Positions 33,062 through 44,567 of a DNA stretch of 64,000 bases are shown piece by piece (position 1 is the stretch's first letter; every line of letters starts with the position of its first letter). The translations under genes and the position numbers were made by a program. The DNA is from Tulasnella sp. 424. Taxonomy: Eukaryota; Basidiomycota; Agaricomycetes; Cantharellales; Tulasnellaceae. The notes beneath the pieces were generated by a model. It was given only the letters and a program-made list of their open reading frames with translations. It had not been told where the DNA came from and made no database searches. The DNA lies in the NCBI GenBank assembly GCA_019633425.1, contig WSUB01000010.1, positions 248,001 through 312,000 of the forward strand, read 5' to 3'.

Positions 33062-36000
33062 TCAACCACGACGAAGGAAAGCGTCCTCCTCGTCACTCTC
33101 TTCATCAGTATACTCATCATCCGCTTCGTGGGTCGAATGCGATGCTTCATCACCTCCTGTAGTTGTTGGCTCTTGACTGGCGACTGAAACGGGATGTGAG
33201 GCAACAGTCGTTGCCACATTCTGAGGTTTCGGCTTAGCCTGCGTCTCGATTTCCTCGTCCGTTTCGTCCTCTTCGGAGTCCGATTCTGCTGCTTCTTCGT
33301 CAGAGGCGAAGAACTTGTCGAGGTCCATATATTGCGGCCTTGCCAGACCCGGCTTCGGGGCTGAGCTGGACGGCGATGCACCCCCAGGAGTAAGCGCCAC
33401 GGGTGTTGACAATGTTGAACCGGGTCGAGAAGAGAAGCCGATAGAGTCCGGCCCGAATCCCGGAAGCTTAAGGCTTGGTTGGCTGTAGAAAGGAGTGGGA
33501 GTGTCGTCCTAGTCGAGGGGAGTAGGGTGTCAGACACGCGATCGTTTGGTCCCGTTTCCACATACCTGAGTATCGCGGAGGGATGAATCCGTTCCTTCGT
33601 GCGGCCAATCAGGAAGTTGCCGTAGATAGTCGTCCTGCATGGCTATGCCAGTGATCAAGGAAGCTGTACCAAGGTCATAAGCCCCCGCTAATGTGATATT
33701 TAGGCTCACTCAGTATTTCAAACACCTGTCCGATGTGGTTAACTTACTTTTCCATCGATCCTCGTCTTCTGGGGTCACCTTTCCCTCGAATAGGACATGT
33801 ATGACTTGAGGTGCTCGTAAAATGACACCTTCTTGCACGGCGGCGTCCTCTTCGTCATTACCTGATCCACCAGAAATTCCTCCATTGACACCCGTCAGCA
33901 AAGAGGTCAAGAAACGAGCCCTATCACGGACGTCGTAGTCGAGATCGTATCTGGCCAACGAGAACACATAGCGTACTAGCAAACGAATTTGCTCATGACT
34001 TGAAGCAAGAACGAAAGTCTTCGCTGCCAGAGTTAAGGTTTGCAGCCTGACAGCGGAGGGCTAACCAAAGTGACCATAAGTTAAGCAGTTAAGTGAAGGT
34101 TAGAAGTTTTCGTACATCTGACTTAAAGGATTTGACTCCCTTGCGCAGAATATCCGGAACCCAGGGCTCGATGGCTTGTAGGCTTTCCGGCATCGGCGTG
34201 CTTCTTTGGTCAGAGGCTCTCGCATATTGTCCAACCATCCATAGAATGCATGCACGAGCTTCCGGATGGCTGATGTTATCGTAATGACTAGCTAGGCTCG
34301 CCACCACGTTGACAGTACCCGTGCTGGTTTTAAGTGATATCTGGTGCTGATGAAGCGACTTGAGAGCTAGAACTGCAGCTGCTACGGCAACATCTGGTTC
34401 GCAATGAGATGAAATCGATAAACATGTTTCTCTCGGTTTCGATACGGACTCACCGTTGCTGCTCCGAATAAGCATTGTAAGGGCTGAGAGGCAACTACTG
34501 CTCGCATCAGGCGCCTTCAAGGCGCACCGGCCAATTGCCCATACCGCGTCTGACACCAGCTTATCGTCTGTATCCAGGACATAGTCCTGGCGGACATCGC
34601 AAAAGTTCAGCTGGACAGCTTCCTGGGCTCGAACATATGCCGACCTTGAACTCTCGCAGCATGTCTTGAGCATTGCCAGGTGTGATCAAGGCAACTAGAA
34701 TCCGCATTTTGACTTGCTTCACTTGGGTAATATCTGAGGATCGGATGTAGAGACGCGAAACGTGAGGTTGGAGCATTTCCTTTTGGTAGCTTTTCAGTAT
34801 CCCGGAGATGAGGGTAGGAGGGTTGCCTTACTGGCGAGTCCCGAGCTAAGACGCTCAAGTTCTCCAGAGTGACTCTTTCTACCTCCTTAGAAGAGTGCAA
34901 CAGTCTCAGGAGTGGAAGAACGATCTTCTGTCGCTCTTTGACAGGCGCCAGGTAGTAGATGGTTCGTGAAACTGCCATAACAACCTAAGTAAATCTGAAT
35001 GAGGAAGAGCCAAGACCACCAGCAAAGTAGCTCTAGTCTTACTGCAGGGTTGCGACTGTGAAGCAATGGTGAAGCGTTTGTTAGCAGAAGATCCAGATCG
35101 GGGTCCAGCTCTGGATCTTCACGGTTGGTCTGTCCCGCTTCTGCCTCTATCGTCTCCTCCTAATTATTTCAAAGGTTTGGTTCAGCAGAGCGAAAGGAGT
35201 AATCGATCCAAAGAGCATACGTACAGACGGAGGACGGCTTAACATCTTCCGCGCGTATCGAGTCAACAGTTCTAATAGTTGCACTTGGCCCCAGGCATCT
35301 GCGTCCGCAACCATCCTACACCATCTTCGATAGTGCTGATGGAGCAGTTCCAAGCGGTCTGGGCATATGGCGTTAAAAGCGATGGCTACGGATCCGACGG
35401 ATAGAGGCGACCGATCCCGGAGCAAGGTAGATAAGGTTTGCATTAACAGCGGAAGGTGGGTCGTGTCAAGACTGTCATTGGGTTCTATTAGTAATTGCTG
35501 TAGCTTCAATGACTGATTATGAGACAGTGCGTACTTGTAGCACTTCGGAATAGCCAACGCTGCCGCTTTCCGAACGTAAGGGCTCGAGTCAGCAGCGCAC
35601 TTCCTAATGGCCACTGCCACAATGCTCGCTATTGAGGTCACAGGAATGCCAGACAAGACCCGGAGGGCCATAGCTCGGATCAAGGGATTGCTGTCGGCCA
35701 AATCCTTCTGAAAGGTGTTGATGGATAGAAGAGCGAGATCGGGTTCGACATTGGCATAGCGAAGGAGGAAGATGTAGACTAGCTTGCGTATTTCCAAGTT
35801 TGGAGATGCTACATTCTTTATTACTTGGGCGAAATACGCTGAGACGTTGCGATTCTTAGAGATCATCTATTCAGACGGGGAGCAGTTGAGAAGGCACCCA
35901 CTTTCATGAAGTATCATTAACCCACTGCTATGATTCTCTTCAGACCATCCAGCTTCTCCCTCTCTGACGTGGAATCCAAGAGTTTGGACAGATTGACGGT

Positions 36001-36132
36001 CTTGTCGAGATCATTCGCATCGAGATATGACGCCTGATTAGACTTGGTGAAGTCCCTCGTCCGCTCTTGGAATGATTCCTGGATTCTTCTGCTCAAACGT
36101 TCCGCATTTTCTGCCAAGTTGTTGAATGCCAT
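33062..36132 (-). CDS. APL6: AP-3 adaptor complex, beta subunit
   Basis: Ten exons: 36132-35926, 35866-35225, 35159-35043, 34984-34832, 34779-34645, 34586-34454, 34393-34116, 34060-33748, 33687-33566 and 33508-33062, 848 residues. Beta-3 adaptin is a large subunit of the AP-3 coat that carries cargo from Golgi or endosomes directly to the vacuole. The Armadillo-type trunk is evident: DLDKTVNLSKLLDSTSEREK near the start, then KNVASPNLEIRKLVYIFLLR, NPLIRAMALRVLSGIPV, SSPYVRKAAALAIPK, VWAIGRCALK and HPEARACILWMVGQYA. The C-terminal hinge is Ser/Asp/Glu-rich and ends SDEEDAFLRRG, as in other beta-3 chains; there is no ear domain, as in several fungal homologues. The exon 5 donor is the unusual GTCGGC, chosen because it alone restores EFKDYVLDTDDKLV. 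Confidence 0.93.
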
Positions 36133-36253
36133 TTGTGGTGGAGGGTTAGAATCGCTTAACCCGAATCCAGGCTCGACATTGGGATTTCGACTGAAGTCGC
36201 CGTCACACGGCGAAATCCAATTCGTCTTTCAACCGACAACACCTTTCCATCCC

Positions 36254-36840
36254 ATGGCATCCATTCGTCCCGTTTGCAGGGCCCTCACCGCATCACGCAA
36301 ACTCCCCGTTCGTTCATACGCTACTCAACAGGCGTCATGGAAGGAGTCAGACTTCAAACCTTCTGTTGACCCCCAACTCAACGGTTACCCAGACATTCCC
36401 GGTTCGTCCTACCAGCTCCGACCAGCTAAAGGATGGGACGACGTACAGGAGCGTCGGAACATTGGCGAGCCTGTAAGCGACTTGTGTGCGTAGTACGCTG
36501 TGTCTTTTCTTACTCTGATTGATTTGTTAGGTGCCGGCGGAATACGAGGCGCTGTCGATGTGGACTCCCGACCCTCCCACCCATGCCACCCCTCCGTCGG
36601 CCCTTAGACAATTCTCAATTGCAGTGGCGGGCTTCCTAGCTTTCGGAGTCTTCACTCAAATGACCACTCCGGACCCCGTTGCCACGCCCCGGGATTACCC
36701 GTACGAAGGGCTCGTCGTCGAACTTGGAGGGATTGAACAAAACAAGGTATGAAGGCACCCTACTGGCTCGTATCAAATTAGGCCTAAAATTTTCTACTCC
36801 GTAGGCTCGACCACAATCCATAGAAGGAAATGATGAGTGA
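36254..36840 (+). CDS. NDUFB8: NADH dehydrogenase 1 beta subcomplex subunit 8 (complex I, ASHI)
   Basis: Three exons, 36254-36472, 36531-36746 and 36805-36840, 156 residues. It is an accessory subunit in the membrane arm of mitochondrial complex I. The N-terminus ALTASRKLPVRSYATQQ is a presequence with an R-x-Y cleavage-type motif. Family signatures are DPQLNGYPDIPGSSYQLRPA, KGWDDVQERRNIGEPVP and EYEALSMWTPDPP. One transmembrane helix, FSIAVAGFLAFGVFTQM, lies at about residues 95-111. The last exon encodes only ARPQSIEGNDE. It is divergent from APL6 (121 bp apart) and its stop lies 37 bp from that of RAD2 on the other strand. Confidence 0.93.
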
Positions 36841-36877
36841 AGCATTGTAGACAGCTCGTCCAGTAGTGGCTTTCAAT

Positions 36878-39800
36878 CTACGACTTTCTTTTCCCGGAGT
36901 GGCCCTCGGAATAATTGCTTCCGCTTGAATCAGAATCAGGTTGCTCAGCCCCTCCCTCTTTGCTGTAGATGACCTGTTTGTTGGCACGACGGGGTCTTGG
37001 GCGAGGTCTAGATGTTGGCTTCGCCGGTGGATCATCCTCTGTCGGTGAAGACCCCTCGCCTTCCCCTTCCTCCTCCTCTTCTTCCGCTATCCTTCGCTTT
37101 TTGCGCGAGTTCTTGGCTTTACTAGGTGCCGCACGAGCCCGAGGCTTGGCTTTTGAGCCGCTCTTTCGTTTGTTTGATCCAGAAGGCTTCACATCATCTC
37201 CTAAGGTGGCGTCCAGATCGTCCTCCGTGTTGGTAGCACTTTCCTTTTCCTTCCCCTTTTTCCGAAAATCCGAAACGACCTTCTGAAGTCGCTTGGAGGC
37301 ATAGGCTTGCTTCTGCCGTGGAGCATATGATCCCGTTCCAGCCGTGATGTCGAAAAAGCTGTTAAGATTTGACTGCTTATTGGTTGCATTGGGCCGGCCA
37401 CGCTGTCCCACTCGCTTGATAATGGGCAGTAAGGTTTCATCGACTTTGGTTCTATTCCACCCAAGTTCTTCACTTAAAAAACTGAGCAGGATGTCAATCA
37501 ACAGCCACACTAGGTTTACAGGTCACCAACTCACGTGCGAAGACCCTCAATGTCTGGCAAAGCCCATGAAAAGGGTTCTTTGGACTCGTCGATGGTAGGA
37601 TGGTAATATGCATCACGCTGGTTCACGGTGAGAATCAGTAGGACATTCGGACATCGAAGCTCGTACCCCTTACAACTATGGGATTCGGCCAGTCGTCAGG
37701 CAGGTAGAGGCTCTTGTACTTCTTTTTCTAAAGAGACGAGTATGAGATAACCATGGTCTAAACTTTTTCAGGAGTCTAACCCACGAATCTCTGGCGGAAC
37801 TTGGAAGGGTTGTCCACGTCTTTGTCTTTCCCGCTCTGGACCTTGGTCCACCATTCTTTGAATGCAAGTAAGCCGTTTTCTCCGGGAAATTCGTCCAATA
37901 TTTCCATTGCCACAACTGGTCCAACGCCTGGGAGGCCTTCCACATAATCGCTTCCGAGGAGATATGCGAGGCTGGTGAGCTTGTCTCTGTCCAGGCTCAG
38001 CTCCCTCGTCAAGTCAGACAACAGGAAACATTCGACGGTCTTGGATTGATTGAACATGTTACGAAAGACCCGAAGACCTCCGAAAAGGAAGACGTCGGAA
38101 TCGTCGGTGATGATGCCGTCCACGAGCCCAAACTCAACGAGTGCTGCACATTGAGCTTCTGCCTCCATCGGGGCCGTCACGTAAGGTATTCCGAACAGGC
38201 GAAGCAGAATTTTAATCTGCCCCACCATTTGCTGGGTGACGTCCTCCGAATCCCTCATGGCGGCCTTTCTCTCCTTGTTGAGTGCGGCAATTTCGTCGTC
38301 AACTTCCTTTCTTGCAGCGTCAATATCTTTGCCTTTCACTTGGGACATAAAGTTGGCAAAATCTCCCTCCTCCGCTTGAAGGTCTATCTCGTCTGCAGCG
38401 TCAAAATCTTTCTCAAGCCGCGAGCCTCCTGCTGCAGAAGAATCATCGAGCTGTTGGGGCGGCGCCGAGTCGACCGCGGACGCGCTTTCTACAAAAGGCT
38501 CCGGTGTTGGGGTACGAGACCACGGCGGGGATGGGTCGCCTTCCTCAACGTCGGGAAGGATCATGTCTACGTTGGGGAAGGGTGAAGGGACGAGTGGATG
38601 ATTTGATTCAGCAACAGGCTTCGACGCTGTTGACGAAGCAGAGGGTGGATGCGACCGTCTCGGGGAATCCGGGCCCTTCTCCGTAGCAGTCTTCACTATT
38701 GGAGCAGTTATGGTGCGAGTCGCGACTTGCATCGACATAGCTGATTGACCAGGGAACTGGGTTTGAGGTGAAAGCTGGGCGTCTCCCCCAGGCGTGGTTT
38801 CAAGGGTAGAGAGTTGTTCTTCGAGCATTGATTGCCCCGTCTCGAACTTCTCATGGCTATCCGCCAAGGAGGCGTTTGATATAGCCATAGTTGGATAAGC
38901 GTCCTGTTTTCTTGTGTCTACGCGCTCATTGATTGCGATAGTCGTGCGATCAAGCTGTTTCGTCCCCTCGTCAGCTGCAATAGATGGGAGTAATTGGACT
39001 TCCTCCATGTCATCATCAGAGTCCGAGCCGGCCACGTTTAAGACGCCGGGGGCTTGATCCTCCTCGACTGTGGGTCGGTTAGATTTTATCGTTCCAACCT
39101 GTACTGGTATGACCTCCTCCATGTCGTCAGAGTCCGAATCAATTGCCAATGATTGTCGCTCGGGCGTGGTGGAGGGAAGGTGGGATGAAAGTATGACCTC
39201 CTCCATGCTTTCGTCTCCGCTGTCCTGAGCAGCCTGCGAAAGCCCTAATGGGTCTTCTTCATCCTTATCTGCTAGCTGCGTGGCTTCGAGCCTCGCGGTG
39301 CCCGCCATGTTCGGAAGCCCAAAGAGCATAGTTGCGGCAGCAACCCTCCCCATGAATGGATGAGCATCTCTACCACCATCAGAAGTAGTAGTAGAGGGTT
39401 CGCGCTGCACCGGAGCCCCTAATGGATCATCTTCTTCCGGGGCATCGCTCCCTATAAGGGGGTTGTGGGATGGGTTCGTTGGGCGGGTCTTTGAAGATTC
39501 TCCGATTCGATCGAGACGCTGCGCCGCCTTCTTAGACTCTTCTATGGCTTGCCTGAGCTCCTCGGCTTCAGCTTCCTCCAGCGACTCGTGGATAGCGATG
39601 GCAAACGCAGAGTCAAGTTCTTCCTCGCGGGAAGGGGAAGGTTCTTCCGCGTCATCCAGGAACAATGGCTTGGACTGCTTGGGCGGTGAAGATGCTGCTT
39701 TGGAGCGGTTGCTACTTTTTTGGGGACTTGCGCGCTTGCCAATGGACGAGAGCGCCATCTGTCGCCTGAATTCCCGCAAGTCGGGATCGGGTCTTGCATT

Positions 39801-41153
39801 CCTATTCATCCTCGTCAGGTAAATGGATTGATCGAAGATATGGAATTAAGCACCTTGCAATCAGCTTTGAAGCTTTGCCAGCAACATCGTCCTCATCATC
39901 GCTCTTTACGTCCACAGTTATGGGTTTGCTTTCGGTCCCCTCATCTCGGATGCCCAGGATCCATCCTCCGGCCGAGGCATCGTTTTTGACTAGCACATAT
40001 TCCCTGTTCCGTTCACTCGCAATCCGGACTGGGATGGTGAGATTCGCTCTCGAAACCATGTTTGTAGTCACAAGAAGCTGCTGTGTGAGGGCGTTCCGCT
40101 TTTGGAGGTTCAGTATCTGAGCCTTTGAGAAGTCGAGCGGAGTTTCAGCCTGTCTCAACATAGCTTGGAGCCTCTTATGCGAGGTTTGACGTGATTTGAG
40201 TCGAAGATCGCCTATGACCTCGTACTGGACCTCTGTTGGTAGTTCACTGAATGCTTCAGAATTAATATCAAAGTCTTCCGGTCGCATTTCGTCGATGAAA
40301 GCCTGGAGTTCTTCTTCCGTTGCCAAACGTGGGTCGGGAAGATTGGAAGACGTAGCTTTAGCAATAGCGGCTTCGAGGTCCACTTCTGGTAGGTGATACG
40401 GATCGTGATCCTGCCATTTCTTCCGCTTCTTTTCAGCGCTGGACTCGTTGGTGATTGAAGCCACATTTGAAGGACCTTCGTTATCTTGAGCGTCGGTACG
40501 GGGGGCCACTGCCTTAGTGGGCGTTCGAGGAGCAGCACCGGGCTCGAGATCCTCCATATAAACAGCGGAAGGGTCGATGGGAACACTCTCCTCGTCGGCT
40601 GTAGATTTGCCTTTCCTTCTGAAGGGAGGTTAGCCTAGTTTCCCTGAGGTGGTCGGACCCGCGCTTACCGGTTGGCTTGTGATACGTGTTTGAGGGCTTC
40701 TCGACGAAGCTGGGCTGCGAGTAACCGCTCTGCAACACGAAGGTGGGTGTCGGCAGCACCACTCTTTTTCTTTCTTCTTTCACTCTAAAGCTCCCGTCAG
40801 TCCCAGACATTGCCCGAACAACCGAACCACGTGCCAACCAATGTCGTCCTCTTGAGTGCAGGAGCACCACCGTCAAACACGAAGACGGGCTTGATGCCGT
40901 AGTACAGGAGTTTGCATATTCTCCTCAAGAAGCCGAGAAGGTGAGCGTTGACGAGACCTCGACCTTCTTTGTCTCTCATAGTGGCTTGAAACTGATATAT
41001 CCAAATACTTGAGTCGATTGCCAGGGCTTTCCCCTCCATGGTCTCTAGACTGGGCTCTGTTAGGCCTTTCTATAACAAGATGCTTTCAAAATAAACATAC
41101 AGGACCGGTCTTCCGACAGGACCCAGTAAGGTCCATAATTGTTTGACTCCCAT
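36878..41153 (-). CDS. RAD2: DNA repair endonuclease RAD2 / XPG
   Basis: Eight exons: 41153-41101, 41049-40839, 40784-40669, 40618-39854, 39810-37785, 37727-37674, 37617-37535 and 37481-36878, 1,303 residues. It is the structure-specific nuclease that makes the 3' incision in nucleotide excision repair, with TFIIH, in the nucleus. The N nuclease region starts MGVKQLWTLLGPVGRPVLLE with catalytic D30 in AIDSSIWIYQF; PVFVFDGGAPALKR follows. A long acidic spacer separates it from the I region: YVTAPMEAEAQCAALVEFG, then DGIITDDSDVFLFG and the H3TH motif LLGSDYVEGLPGVGP. The tail has a PCNA-binding box (QSNLNSFF) and a basic, nuclear-signal-like end. The exon 5 donor is GTGGGT at 37784, since the one 4 nt later breaks frame with KKKYKSLYLPDDW. 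The spacer has three related acidic MEEV motifs. Confidence 0.96.
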
Positions 41154-41335
41154 CTCAGGAGGAGAGGCAAGAGTCCCCTCTGGGCGATGTGGTGGAGGGA
41201 GGAAGATTAGTCCAGTTCGCAATCATCACGTGACCGCGTATGGCTTTCCAATCCCGTGAATCCTTTGAGGAATCGAAGCCACGATGGGTAAAATGCATTC
41301 AATTCGACAACTTTATGAGAACCAAGCTAAAGAGG

Positions 41336-44170
41336 TTAGAGTCCAATCCAAGAGCTTCGACCGCCGGGGTTATGCAACGAGCTTTGGCCAATTTTGACGC
41401 GCATCTCTATCCCTCCTTCTTCTTCCCTCGGCTCTGCGAAGCGTCCTTCAGGAGCCAGACCAGGCGCGTCTACCATCGGGCTTGGGGGAGGCTGAGTATG
41501 GAGCTCCGAGAGGCTCGTCACACTGGACGGAGAACGCGGTGGATCCGTCGAGGAAACCGAGGTAGGGTAGAATGCTTCGACAAACCATTCATACCAGACC
41601 TTTCGCTTATCGGTCAAGCGCCAAATATGAATGTCAAGTTCGGCCTTGGCAGGAACATATATCGGCTCCTAGTGAGAGATGTCTTTAGCAAGGATCACGA
41701 GAGCTCTGGAAGGTTACTCGCCTTTAGAGGGAAAAACAATGGGAACCAGCTCAGCATGTTCGGCGAGATATCATCCTTGCGATCTGGATGAATGCTGAGG
41801 CCAACATCTCCGTATAGAACTGCTTCAAAGTAACCAGCAAGGCCGTGCAAGATCCCTGCCTGGGGAATTTGAAATGTTAAGTGCGCAGAACGCGTGTTGT
41901 GGCTATTCGTTAGAGGAAGCCCTAGTGCCCTTTTTTCAGTGTCGCAATAATGCGATACCAGAGAGAACTTACCTGTTTGATCGAGAATTGCATTATGTCT
42001 AGGATGCTGAAATTCCCAACATTCTTGGGGCTCGGCGGAGAGTTCATTGACCGCTTGGAACATGACTACATAAGGCGTCTCCGCGCCCTTGACGTCGTTA
42101 AGAGAGTTGCTGGCATCCTTGAAGAGCCGCGAGGATGACACTGGTTCCAAATATGCGGTGTAGGACGACGGTATGGATATGCCATCATCTAAAAATGGAT
42201 GTCGATAAGAGTCGATGAATACGTCTTTGGATCTGAAGGCAGACCTTTCAGGAAGCGATTGGCCCCGTCGAGACATTCTGGAGATAACTCGTTATCGCCA
42301 AATGAACCCAAGAGCTCGCTGACCAAAATATCGGCCTTTTCTGGAGGCGTTATAACCCTCATGTCGCCAAACACCAACCGAACAGCCCCTGCCCATTCGG
42401 TGTCCCGCTTTTCTTGGAGCCTGCGGTAGTAAAGGCCGTTGGCCAAGACTGGCACTTAATCGTTTACGGTTACTTACGTCACGTAGGCGCTAGGATTTTT
42501 CTCGACTGCATATACAGTGGCAGTTCTGCCTGAACGAGCAATCGCCTTAAGGCAGCGAGTAACAAGCCCCCCGCGACCTGCGCCGGCGATGCAAATAACT
42601 CTGCTTCCATAATGAGCACCAGCGTTCTGTTAACAGCATCACGGAAGGAATCACGCACGTCGAACTGTCGTCCGGGCGATCACAAAGAGCCTGATAAACT
42701 GCTTCTTCGTACTTGGAGTACTTTACAGGATCGCGTTCAAATACTTCGTAAGTGCTACTTTGCAGGTTATCCATCAGAGGCTGTCCGATGGCTTTCAGTT
42801 CGTGGGATCTAAATTCGATGTTGGCCACACTAACCTGAAGGGGCGCTTGAAGAAAGTCCCAATAGCCGATCGCAAAGTTCTCCACTGTTCCTGGAGTTTC
42901 GGAAGCCACGACATGGGGGCTCGTCTTTTCGAGATATCTTATGTATTGTTGATATGCAGTGTAGCCTCCAGATCGATGAAGGCCCCTTTCAGTTCCCGAG
43001 AGTATAAAGCCCGGATGATGCTACGCAAGATTTCTTTGTCAACGAGAACCCCTCTCCGAGCTGAGTATCAGAGCGCGCACCTTTACGATGTCCCGAATGA
43101 ATGCCTGTGTTGTTTTCGGTAAAACAGGATACCCCCGACCGTTGGCAACGAAAGCAGAAGCTGGAAGAAATATGTATCGTATTGGCTCAGAATTCCACCG
43201 ATCTAGGAGCGGCTGGGACGGAGGCACTGGATATGAGAGATCCAAGGCTAGCACCCGACTCGAACTCAGTGATTGCTCAAATTGTCTCCGCCGTCAGCCA
43301 AACACTCACAGACGCTGAGGCGTTGATTATAGCCGCAAATAGTACGTATGGTGTCCCACATCTCCCAACTTTCATTGACATCGGCTTCGGTCGGGACGGT
43401 CGGTGTCGAGTTGGAACCCATTGGCGTAGCCGAACCTGATCGGCCAGCCTTACGAATACCCGACAAAGGTATACGAATACTCAGGTAAACGTATGAGCTT
43501 AATACCGATGGACTGTTTGTAAAACATCCATTAATTGCACGCGCGTAGTCTGAAACATGCTGTCGATTTCGAGGGGGAGGTAACACCACCGTGGAGAGGT
43601 TGAGATAACTGGCGTACGCCAATTCCTGACGAAGAGCCTAAACATTCGGCTTAGACGAAGAAGCGACTTGCACGAGATGTGAACGTTGCGTACGAGTTCC
43701 GAGTCTTGTCTCACCCACTCATCGGGCGAGTCAAGCTCCAACCACTCGGAGGCGAGGCCCACGGTATTCTCGGCCTCCTCTGCGACGAATACGGTCAACA
43801 ATAAACAAGATATTATCAAAGGGTTGGACCCACCTAATTTTGTTATGTTTACTTCGGACTTGTTGAAAGCGTCCGAAACTCTCCAAAGCTCAGCCACTCG
43901 CTGTTGCTCCTTGAGCTCGTCCGAAAGTGGAATCGATGCTGATCCTCCTTCAGCAGGGCTGGGCGTCGTGAGACAAAGAGATGTCCATCTTCTTCGCCAT
44001 TCGTCGTTGGTGATGTTCACGCAGACTCCGTTATAACTGTCTTGTAAAGCCTCCTCAATTCGGGTTTCTAGAACGGACCGTTGGCGAACAGCAGGGTCGA
44101 AGCTCGCTTCAGGTTCCTCTAAGGAGTCCAGAGGATCCGATAGATGTAAGTAAACGGGTGTCCGAGACAT
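41336..44170 (-). CDS. Type II protein arginine methyltransferase PRMT5 (Skb1/Hsl7)
   Basis: Eleven exons: 44170-43834, 43779-43694, 43637-43310, 43247-43081, 43020-42835, 42780-42659, 42600-42478, 42420-42245, 42188-41973, 41921-41722 and 41668-41336, 757 residues. PRMT5 makes symmetric dimethylarginine on Sm proteins and histones; yeast Hsl7 and fission yeast Skb1 link it to mitotic entry. The TIM-barrel N-region includes [17 protein letters not shown] and [29 protein letters not shown] leads to the SAM site GAGRGGLV. The catalytic double-E loop is [20 protein letters not shown]. The beta barrel ends [11 protein letters not shown] and [13 protein letters not shown], as in animal PRMT5. About 60 Pro/Ser/Glu-rich residues are inserted between these two end motifs. 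The last intron is probably GC-AG (41721-41669). The start at 44170 matches the family better than upstream ATGs. Confidence 0.94.
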
Positions 44171-44567
44171 TCGGACTTTTCGTAGGGCACTTCGAGTGGC
44201 AGTCAAGATTAAGATCGACGCGCTTCTTGACGACCCCAAACAATGCCGTGCGTGCAGAACGACGCTAGTGATCATTTGGTTCGAAGTCGCCAACCAGTGA
44301 GCGTCATATAACCAAAATAATAGGGACGTGACATTGAGAGAGAGAGACAAGTGTAGGTATTGAAACGGAACGAAAAGCAAGGAGCGGAAAAGTGGTCATG
44401 GAGGGATCATGGGCGTAGATGGGTTATAATGTTACAGAGGAAGAGCGAAAGATCGGAGGATGTGCAAAGCAAAGTCGAGAGCAATATTACAAAGCTAGAG
44501 GCTATATCGGGTAAGTTCCATGGCCTCCGGTTTAGGTAGGCCAATCCTCCACAAGTGGTGCAATGGT
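44171..44567. other. Gap between cyclin 3' end and PRMT5 start
   Basis: Both genes run on the minus strand, so this 397-bp stretch contains the PRMT5 promoter and leader. On the minus strand it is C/T-rich near 44340-44360. Nothing else is visible. Confidence 0.4.
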
